Of a stretch of 47,243 bases of DNA, positions 36,157 to 43,369 are shown in pieces. This stretch comes from Nitrososphaeria archaeon (GTDB taxonomy: Archaea > Thermoproteota > Nitrososphaeria > Nitrososphaerales > JARVJX01). The notes under the pieces were generated by a model. It did no database searches, was not told the DNA's origin, and saw nothing but the letters and a program-made list of their open reading frames with translations. The position numbers and the translations under genes are program-made. The stretch spans positions 1 to 47,243 of the forward strand of contig JARVJX010000003.1 of assembly GCA_029775995.1 (NCBI GenBank). The letters run 5' to 3'. How positions within the stretch are numbered: position 1 is the first letter of the stretch; the number at the start of each line of letters is the position of its first letter.

Positions 36157-39100
36157 TTGGGAGAGAATCTCTTCCTTTCAAAGATCTTCCTTTCTAAGAC
36201 AGCTTGCCTGTTCCATGATCCTCCAAATAAAGCTTGGCTTCTCAAAAGTCATAAGGATCATAAGGAGGAGGCAAGACGCATAGCTATTAGTGTATTAGAG
36301 AATACTTGCCTTAAAGATGCTACAGAACGAATGGAGGAGATCGCAAAGCCAGCTGACATGTTAGCTTCAAGTGTTGACAGATGGCTACTGAGCAAGCTCG
36401 TCGGTGAAGAATACCATCTATTTCCGGTGAGTGAGATTAAACTCAAGAACATCTTTAACCCTAAATTTTCTCAAAAGGTTAATGGAGAGCAGCCTTCTAC
36501 AGATAAATTTATCAAAGATTTAAAGGGGCTCATCGAGCCTATAACTGATATTAGGCTTGCTTACCATATACTATACGCCAGCTATGAACCTGTATGGATA
36601 CAACAGAAGCTTCCAGCCGGTCCTGCAGATACTAGGGCACCATCCCACAGCGTTTTTGATCATAACTATGCTACTGCATCAATTATGAACTGGCTCCTAG
36701 AAAAGAAGGAACCTAAAGGGATACTGTTATACATAGACCTAGGAGGGCCACAGAGGTTCATATCGAGCTCCAGGAAGCTCAGCGACCTCTGGCTATCGAG
36801 CTATCTTGCTTCTGCACTTGCTTGGAGCGTATTCTGGATTTTTGTAAAAGCTCTAGGCCCTGATGTTATGGTCCTACCTACATGTAGAGGAAATCCATTT
36901 TATTACCATAGCTTAATCTCAGAGCTAACTCGAAATGGTGTTAATGAAAATGTAATAGAAAAGATCAAAAAAATATCAGGCGAATTCGCTGGATATGACC
37001 CAGATAAGGACAAGATACCGAGGTATGCAGTAGTACCAGTCACAGCTACATTCATGCTACCGGAGCTAGAGCAATTGAAGGAACTTGATGACTTCAAGGA
37101 GATTGAAGTCATCAAGGGAGCCGAAGGTCTAGAGGAATTCGTGAAGAATAAATATCGAGAAGTATGGAAAAGCGTCTACGACAAAGTTATTGAAAAGTGT
37201 AAGGATTTAAAGAGCGAGCTAGACAATATGGCCATTAAAGCTGAAGAGCTCTTAAATGAATGTAAGGAATTTGGGTTTGAGACAACTCCTCCACTACCCA
37301 TCAGGGTCATAGCCCTACACACCAATAGGCTTCATGAGCTGGGCTTGGAGGAGGATGAGCGCTACAGCCTATACCATTACATGTTCAAACTTTTAGGTTA
37401 CGAGGAAGATAGGAGGAAGCTCTACAAATTTAGGCCTGAGGAGGATCTGAAGCTTTTTGAGATGACCTCACAGTCCATCAGAACTTGGCCGAAGGAGGCT
37501 TCTAAGGGCTTCGAGTATTGTAGCGTATGTGGCTATTTACCAGCAATTATAATCCTTCCTTCAGATGAAGACGAATACAAGAAATACTTGAGGATGGAGC
37601 TTGAACCTATTTTTGGAATGGGTGAAAATCTTTGCCCTTATTGTCTAATTAAGAGGCTTATGAGTATGAGCAAGATACTTAAATCAGTTATGGATGAGCT
37701 GCTAGGGGAAACTCCACAAGAGCTACCTCAATTTAGATTTCCATCGGTCTCTGACATCGCACTTATGCCGTTCAAAAAATCATTTATTACCAATGCTACA
37801 AAAATTGACAATAATCAAGAGCTGGCTAATGAGCTAGCTAAATGGATCGAGGAAATCTGGAAAGAATTTGCAGAAAAAAGAATATCTCTAATGGGTAGAG
37901 AACCAATAATATCTATTGAAAGCAAATTAGCAGAGAGTATTAAAAAACTGAAGACTGATAAATTAAAGGGAGATCTTGAAGAGATACTATTTATGGATGC
38001 TGAAGCCTGCTTCTTAAGGACATATAAATTTAAAAAGGACGAGAGAGAGGAATATTACACTCCGAGAAGAGATTGGCTAAAACTAAGAGAGAGAATTCAT
38101 AAGGATGAAAGAATGGCGATGTATATGAACTTAAAAAAGGAAAAAATCGAGGATCTGAATACTTACTATGCCATTATAAGGTGTGATGGTGATAACTTAG
38201 GCAAGATCATACAGGGTAAGGTCGAGGAGGGCTTCAGGATCACCATAAAAGACTACCTTTGCAATGTGTTAGAAGGGCCTGCGAGAGAAGTGGTGGAAGC
38301 CATAGCAAATAACGAGTATGAACGGGCAAAAAAGATATGCAAAGAACATAAGGTAGGGGAGATCGACAAGAAAGTAAATGACATATCGATGCTCATCTAT
38401 AAGCTTCAGGATAAGCAAGATATTATAATTTCACCATCATACCATTCAACCCTCAGCAAGGCCTTAATGGCCAATGCCATTAGAGATAAGGAGATAATCG
38501 ATAAGCACGATGGTTTAACCATTTATGCTGGAGGAGACGATCTCCTAGCCGTAACTCCTGTCAAGAATTCCTTAAGTGCCGTTCAAAAACTAAGAGAGAA
38601 GTTCAGCTTTCCATCAGCAGAATATAAGGGCTTTGATATAAAAGATGGCTACTTAATACCATCCTTGGCTACTGCTAGCAGAAGCTTCTCCATATACCTC
38701 ACCCACTATATGTTCCCACTGTATACAGCAATCAGTAGATCTGCTGAGTTACTAGATTCCATAGCTAAAGAGTCAAGGTGGATAATAGATGCGGAGAGGA
38801 GGGAAAAAGATGCGCTCATCCTTTCATACAGCCCAAGAGGTGGCGAGCGCTACTCTCTACTACCCCTTTCAGACGTTAAGGCTCCAGATCAGAATCTGGC
38901 TAAAAGTCTCAAGTATATCGATGAGCTTGTCTTGCAGATAGAGAAGGAGAGAGACGGATTCTCGTCATCATTAATATATGATCTATATAGCAATCTTCAG
39001 ACGATCAAACCACTTATCGATAAGAATAGTGAAGCTTTGTTAAAAAGGCTAATAGAGAGGATCTTCGAAAGAAACTGTGAAATCCAAGATAAGCAGCTAC

Positions 39101-39246
39101 GTAAGAAAAAGGCTGAGGAATGGGCTCGAAAGCTAATAGAAGATTATGATGTATCAGGTAGAGTAGACCATGGCGTTCTACCTTTCCTGGAGCAGTTCTT
39201 TTTGGCCCTAATGCTCTATAGGTCTGGCCTGAGGGGTATGGAGTAA
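36157..39246 (+). CDS. cmr2: Cas10/Cmr2, type III signal synthase
   Basis: 1029 aa. The start CLFHDPPNKAWLLKSHKDHK carries an HD-type pair (His20-Asp21). A zinc ribbon follows at ~455 (CSVCGYLP) and ~492 (CPYCLIKR). The first palm domain is YAIIRCDGDNLGKI, and the second palm has YAGGDDLLAVTP with GGDD at residues 792-795. An intact GGDD predicts cyclic oligoadenylate synthesis on target RNA binding. TTG start 4 bp after cmr6. The presence of a CARF ring-nuclease-like gene in the same operon agrees. Confidence 0.95.
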   Translation: MGENLFLSKIFLSKTACLFHDPPNKAWLLKSHKDHKEEARRIAISVLENTCLKDATERMEEIAKPADMLASSVDRWLLSKLVGEEYHLFPVSEIKLKNIFNPKFSQKVNGEQPSTDKFIKDLKGLIEPITDIRLAYHILYASYEPVWIQQKLPAGPADTRAPSHSVFDHNYATASIMNWLLEKKEPKGILLYIDLGGPQRFISSSRKLSDLWLSSYLASALAWSVFWIFVKALGPDVMVLPTCRGNPFYYHSLISELTRNGVNENVIEKIKKISGEFAGYDPDKDKIPRYAVVPVTATFMLPELEQLKELDDFKEIEVIKGAEGLEEFVKNKYREVWKSVYDKVIEKCKDLKSELDNMAIKAEELLNECKEFGFETTPPLPIRVIALHTNRLHELGLEEDERYSLYHYMFKLLGYEEDRRKLYKFRPEEDLKLFEMTSQSIRTWPKEASKGFEYCSVCGYLPAIIILPSDEDEYKKYLRMELEPIFGMGENLCPYCLIKRLMSMSKILKSVMDELLGETPQELPQFRFPSVSDIALMPFKKSFITNATKIDNNQELANELAKWIEEIWKEFAEKRISLMGREPIISIESKLAESIKKLKTDKLKGDLEEILFMDAEACFLRTYKFKKDEREEYYTPRRDWLKLRERIHKDERMAMYMNLKKEKIEDLNTYYAIIRCDGDNLGKIIQGKVEEGFRITIKDYLCNVLEGPAREVVEAIANNEYERAKKICKEHKVGEIDKKVNDISMLIYKLQDKQDIIISPSYHSTLSKALMANAIRDKEIIDKHDGLTIYAGGDDLLAVTPVKNSLSAVQKLREKFSFPSAEYKGFDIKDGYLIPSLATASRSFSIYLTHYMFPLYTAISRSAELLDSIAKESRWIIDAERREKDALILSYSPRGGERYSLLPLSDVKAPDQNLAKSLKYIDELVLQIEKERDGFSSSLIYDLYSNLQTIKPLIDKNSEALLKRLIERIFERNCEIQDKQLRKKKAEEWARKLIEDYDVSGRVDHGVLPFLEQFFLALMLYRSGLRGME

Positions 39247-40304
39247 TGGCTGAGGCTGTATCAATAAGTTTCAGGATAGTTGAGCCTATGATGTTTCGTG
39301 GCCCAGGGGAGTTCGATCCCTTCGTTAGGGGCACCTACAGTAGAGCTATGACTTTAGCAATGCCTTCCCCCTCGACGGTAGCTGGAACCCTAGCAACCTA
39401 TTGTATTTCAGAATTAGATAGACCTGCATCCAGCTCCGGAGAATGGCTTGAACAATACCTTAGCATTTTAGGAGATATAAAAATAAGAGGGCCCTTGATT
39501 AAGCTGAACCATGAGCTGATGGCTGAAGACAAAATATCTGGGGGCTTCCTAACAATGGAGAAGATAAGGGAAAAGTGTAAAAAAGAATGGAAGAGGCTGA
39601 GTCAGAAGCCTAATTCATTAAAGCAGCTAGATGAGTATCTGAAAAGAGAAGAGTTTAAGCCTAGTGTTAAAGTGGGAAAGAATGTAAGGGTTGGCGTTAG
39701 GTTAGAGGCGAGAGAAGGAATCCCTATGAAAAGGGTAATGGAAGGCTTCCTATACGGTGCTGAATACCTCGACTATATAAGACCTAGAGGCAAGGAGACC
39801 AGAGAGACCTCTGTGGAGATTATGGCAGAGGTCAGAGGAAGGCTTGTTGAAAGCCTATCTTTAGCCAGAGGGCTACCGGTCAAATTCGGTGGGGAGGGTA
39901 GAGTGGCCTTCTTCTCCCTCCAGCAAGGAGGGAAGATTTTGGATGCAATTAGAAAGCAGTTTTGGGATGGTCAAGAGAAGCACCATGGGTTCTTGGCTCT
40001 ATATTTAGCTACTCCAACCCTCTTCAAGGGAGGTAAAAGAGTAGAAGAATACGTGAAAGAGTGGGTAGAGAACATGAACTACAGGCTTGTAGGCATCAGT
40101 GGGGAATCTACAGTACTTGGTACTGGATTCATGATAAGTGCGAGAAGGAGGAAGCCTATTTACACCTCGTTAAATCCAGGCAGCATCATATTCCTAGAGG
40201 GCCTCTTTGATCTTCTGGAGATATATCGAAATAAAGCCTTTGGTGAGGCCAGCATGTTAGGTTATGGCACCCTCATACCCATACCAATCACCAATCGTGT
40301 CTAA
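39246..40304 (+). CDS. cmr3: Type III-B subunit Cmr3 (Cas5-like)
   Basis: 352 aa. SFRIVEPMMFRGPGEFDPFV and AMPSPSTVAGTLATYCIS at the N-terminus and GEASMLGYGTLIPIPI at the C-terminus are diagnostic for Cmr3, which binds the 5' handle and docks Cas10. ATG shares its A with the cmr2 stop. Last gene of the operon; decayed DNA follows directly. Confidence 0.93.
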   Translation: MAEAVSISFRIVEPMMFRGPGEFDPFVRGTYSRAMTLAMPSPSTVAGTLATYCISELDRPASSSGEWLEQYLSILGDIKIRGPLIKLNHELMAEDKISGGFLTMEKIREKCKKEWKRLSQKPNSLKQLDEYLKREEFKPSVKVGKNVRVGVRLEAREGIPMKRVMEGFLYGAEYLDYIRPRGKETRETSVEIMAEVRGRLVESLSLARGLPVKFGGEGRVAFFSLQQGGKILDAIRKQFWDGQEKHHGFLALYLATPTLFKGGKRVEEYVKEWVENMNYRLVGISGESTVLGTGFMISARRRKPIYTSLNPGSIIFLEGLFDLLEIYRNKAFGEASMLGYGTLIPIPITNRV

Positions 40305-40949
40305 GATGCTGAAGATGTTGTTAGCAGCATGGAGTATGCAATTCTTATGCCTTAATGGTAGCTCTGAGGCATACCAGTCAGGCTCGGTTTGCACGTTAAG
40401 AGCTATTCTGATTAGAGGATGAAGAGCAAGTGATTTTGGAGAACATTATTAAATTTATTAAATGACCCCCTAATATACCCTTTTATTCAGTTCTTTGCCA
40501 GTTTCCAGTAATGGATTTATATAATCAAAGGAGGCATTAAAGTTCAGTTTGGCCCTATTGACTACGGTTATAGGTAGACTGATGGCTACTTCAACGTTAC
40601 CTTCACCATCAACTCTAACAAACATACTGGAAAGCTTCCCTGTGAAGCTATATACAAATTCTTATCATCGAGTGGCCTAGATACATGCCTCCTTATTTTT
40701 ATGCCTGAGAGCCTTGTAGTCAACCTACACGATCATTCTTCTCGATTAGATATACTTCTAAAATCTCCTGAAAAAATTAGGCAATAATTTTATCAAAGGT
40801 TAGAGGTGCTGATACCCTCGATCAATAATAATCTGAAGACAGTCCTAGCTCAATCTCAAGGTGAGTATAAGAGCAGGGATAAGACAGTTACAACGATATT
40901 TGAGAACACCGTCACAAATATACCTTCATTTATGTTTTTTCAACTTCTA
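40305..40949. other. Decayed intergenic region after cmr operon
   Basis: About 645 bp. The first 165 bp show nothing. A minus-strand gene tail lies at 40470-40661 (listed separately), with an upstream worn continuation (EILEVYLIEKNDRV) around 40690-40780. The plus-strand 63-codon ORF at 40806 runs into the MITE-like element and is not credible as a gene. Confidence 0.5.
40470..40661 (-). pseudogene. C-terminal fragment of unknown protein
   Basis: An open minus-strand frame reads EFVYSFTGKLSSMFVRVDGE then GNVEVAISLPITVVNRAKLN and ends ETGKELNKRVY. It has coding-like composition but no start. It is probably the last part of a gene that once ran with the helicase and ATPase relics to the right. 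Family not recognised. Confidence 0.4.
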
Positions 40950-41048
40950 GGCTGTGGCAGAAAAGTTCATTTTAGTTTAAATTTTATGATAACTTAACAG
41001 TCTACTCTTTCATAAAAGAGACGATAAAGTAGCTTTTCTGCCACAGCC
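40950..41048. mobile_element. 99-bp MITE-like element
   Basis: Perfect 16-bp inverted ends, GGCTGTGGCAGAAAAG at 40950-40965 and CTTTTCTGCCACAGCC at 41033-41048, around 67 bp with no coding capacity. Its right end abuts the helicase relic just after the motif V-like segment, so it may have inserted into that gene. No parent transposase is in the window and no target duplication is obvious. Confidence 0.65.
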
Positions 41049-42001
41049 CGCATCTATGTATCCTATGTCTATTCCTACCTCCAACGTAGTCGTTGCGACA
41101 CAGTAGAACTCGCGTTCACTCTTCATAGCCATCTCTATCTCTCCTCTTGCCTACACTTATGCTCTAGTGATGAACTTCTACTTTATCGCTTGGGAGAATC
41201 TTCTTCAAGTCTCTTGCAAACTCCTCCGTTCCTTTCCTACTGTTGCAGAAAAATAATGCCTTCAATACCATCCTCGCCCTAAACCTTTGTATTAAATCGT
41301 TTACGCCTGCAAGTCTGTTAGAGAAATCTATAAGCTCATACTCTATCTCACTAGGTTTATCGACTTTTACTACATTAAACTCTGAGAGGTATCTACTGGC
41401 AACATCACTAGGATCTACAAGAGTAGCTAGGATGACAGACATGGGGTTAATTCCTCTTAAGCTAAGTCGCTTCAAGAGAAGGCGTAGCTGGTCTCCTCTG
41501 TATGTGCCGTCCAACAAGTGTAGTTCATCTAGGACAATAAACTTCAAAGTTTCAAACACTACTGGATGCCTACACATCAATGAATCAAGAGATTCAGGGG
41601 TGGTTATGACGATGTTCTCTGGACATCGAGGTCAAAATTAGGCCTGTCCCCAGTCTTTATTGAGACGGTAAGCCTACATCTTGAAGCGGATCTCTGAGAC
41701 GTTATAGGTCATTTGCTAATGGACGGGTAGGAGTAACGTAAACTATTCTTAATCCCTTAACTGGTTCACTACTACTAAGTAGCAACTCAGCTAATGGGGC
41801 TACAACGGCCTCCGTCTTCCCGCTTGCGCTGGGTGAGCAGAGAACAAGATTCTTCTTATTATCGAGTAATTTGGGTATTACCTCGATCTGCACTGGTAGA
41901 AGTCGCCCGAATCGTGAGAAGAAAGCTGTCCACGTGTTAGGTAGCCTCTCCTTAATGGCAAGACCCTTTTGGATCTTATCTGATTTATCTTGGGATGCCA
42001 A
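41049..42001 (-). pseudogene. Superfamily 2 helicase relic (Lhr/BrxHI-like)
   Basis: Helicase motifs can be read across three frames from 42001 leftward: FSRFGRLLPVQIEVIPKLLD, Walker A SPSASGKTEAVVAP, YVTPTRPLANDL, then after a break VSIKTGDRPNFD and ENIVITTPESLDSLM, DELHLLDGTYRGDQLRLLL (DELH box), ALFFCNSRKGTEEFARDL, and finally YCVATTTLEVGIDIGYIDA. Frameshifts lie near 41700 and 41620, and the reading frame breaks again near 41165. The gene stops at the MITE-like element; the C-terminal half is missing. Confidence 0.75.
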
Positions 42002-42433
42002 GATCGCTCACAGATTTTGAAGGATAAAAACGTGCGTAATCTAGGATTTCTACTATCGATTTGATGAACCGACGAAGCGGCTCCATTTTGCCTACTATTG
42101 AATAGATTTCTTGTTCTATACTCTTACGTGTCTTCCATATATAGGCTACCTGATAGAGTCTACAAATCTCTCGGATTATCTCTCGCCTCCCTTCTTCTGA
42201 TAAAGGCTCTAGGTGGAGCCGCTGTGAACCAATCAGTAGGTCATCTATTGCTTGTGGAACCACTGTGAACGCTATAACAAGTTTTACAAAGGAGGGAAGT
42301 TTATAGGCATATCTAATATGTTGGGCGTGGGGGTGATAGATCAAGTTTGTTTCCTCGCCCCTGTAAACATCGCGCGGAACAACCTCCTCTTGGAGCAGTG
42401 AATAATCGTTGTTGGCTACTAAAGATGCTATAG
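41985..42433 (-). pseudogene. C-terminal remnant of a P-loop ATPase (BrxD-like?)
   Basis: An open frame reads YSLLQEEVVPRDVYRGEETN, IAFTVVPQAIDDLLIGSQRL, HLEPLSEEGRREIIREICRL and ends SKSVSDLGIPR. LEPLSEEGRREI resembles the sensor segment of BrxD/DUF2791-type ATPases. It overlaps the helicase start by 17 bp in the same direction, the arrangement of BrxD-BrxHI pairs. The N-terminal part with the P-loop is gone at a breakpoint near 42430. The family call is tentative. Confidence 0.45.
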
Positions 42434-42528
42434 CTCAAAGTAAAACTGTATTTCTCAAGCTTTCAACGAATGGCTTTGCATCTATGGAAGATAGAATTAC
42501 TGTAGTTTTAGATGATGTTATAGATTAG
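42412..42528 (+). pseudogene. Truncated small ORF
   Basis: Plus-strand frame ATKDAIAQSKTVFLKLSTNG then FASMEDRITVVLDDVID, stop at 42526-42528. It has coding-like composition but only ~38 residues, starting at the same breakpoint where the minus-strand ATPase ends, so it is probably the tail of a gene cut by a rearrangement. No family recognised. Confidence 0.3.
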
Positions 42529-42533
42529 TTATT

Positions 42534-42845
42534 ATGAGCGAAGATTCTCTAAGAGCAAACATAAAAGCGTTATACGATTATCTTATTAACTATTTAAACA
42601 GAGAGGAGCATTCTCTTCTACACCAAAATGTGATGGCTAAATGGGGGATGGCTCGTTATGGTATTTCTAGATGGAGTATAGCAAACAATACATCATCGTT
42701 AGTTTTAGATGCTCTATATCTAACATCAAGAAACGATTTCGAACTAACGAAGGAGGGTAAGGGAATAAGGTTACTATCACCATCAGGAATAAGGTATCCT
42801 TTAGCAGTAGATGACCATGGAAATATAATGGTAAGGAGGGTTTAA
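42534..42845 (+). CDS. Hypothetical protein
   Basis: 103 aa, ATG 5 bp after the preceding stop. Helical first half (LRANIKALYDYLINYLNREE), then DFELTKEGKGIRLLSPSGIR and a final beta-like DDHGNIMVRRV. No motif recognised. Its stop shares one base with the start of the next ORF, supporting a real operon. Unknown role. Confidence 0.5.
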   Translation: MSEDSLRANIKALYDYLINYLNREEHSLLHQNVMAKWGMARYGISRWSIANNTSSLVLDALYLTSRNDFELTKEGKGIRLLSPSGIRYPLAVDDHGNIMVRRV

Positions 42846-43140
42846 TGCAAGAAAATTTATACAGAGCAAGTAAAAGGGTAATATATTCTTTGGATGGTTT
42901 AAATTTCTCAGATGTATCTGATAATGTTATTGAGTTTGAGGTTGTTTTAAGAGAGTTAAAGGCAGGTTTAAGCTCCTTCAGAATAAAATTGCAGGATACT
43001 GATAACAATCTATCCTTAGCATTACCCTTTCCAAAAAAGGTTTAAACTCTTTATGGGAAATTAGAGTGAATAATGCTGTATTGATTTATGGTAGAGCTGA
43101 ATACCTTGACTTCAGCTTGATGAGCAGGGAGATGTTTTAA
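42845..43140 (+). pseudogene. Hypothetical protein, frameshifted at an A run
   Basis: The first frame (66 aa) starts ENLYRASKRVIYSLDGLNFS and stops at 43045. Skipping one base in the run CCAAAAAAGG (43031-43040) lets it continue as GLNSLWEIRVNNAVLIYGRA then EYLDFSLMSREMF to a TAA at 43138-43140. The joined product is about 97 residues. It could be a simple indel or a slippery site. No family recognised. Confidence 0.45.
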
Positions 43141-43198
43141 CAATAGTAGGGTAAAAAAATAAAGGGTAGGGGCTATTTACCTACCCCAATAGGGTGGG

Positions 43199-43360
43199 GT
43201 TAAAGAGGAAATAAGGTAATCTTTTTAGACAATTGTAATATTTAACCAAGTTCCCTATAGCTTGTTAAAGAGGAAATAAGGTAATCTTTTTAGCCTTCAA
43301 TAACGGCTAATTCAACACCTTCAACATCGAGTTAAAGAGGAAATAAGGTAATCTTTTTAG
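43199..43360. CRISPR. Mini CRISPR-like array, different repeat
   Basis: Three exact copies of a 30-bp repeat starting GTTAAAGAGGAAATAAGGTA and ending ATCTTTTTAG at 43199-43228, 43264-43293 and 43331-43360, separated by unique spacers of 35 and 37 bp. The repeat is unrelated to the 37-bp repeat of arrays 1 and 2 and lacks the ATTGAAAG end. A short hairpin GGGTAGG/CCTACCC lies just before it (43164-43187). No cas gene is adjacent. Orientation is undetermined. Confidence 0.72.
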
Positions 43361-43369
43361 AAAACCTTT

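Noticed and set aside
37907-37922. Repeat-like ATCTATTGAAA inside cas10
   Set aside because: Only 11 bases match the CRISPR repeat and they lie in a conserved coding frame; chance.
40806-40997. 63-aa plus-strand ORF after cmr3
   Set aside because: It runs into the inverted end of the MITE-like element and has no recognisable domain.
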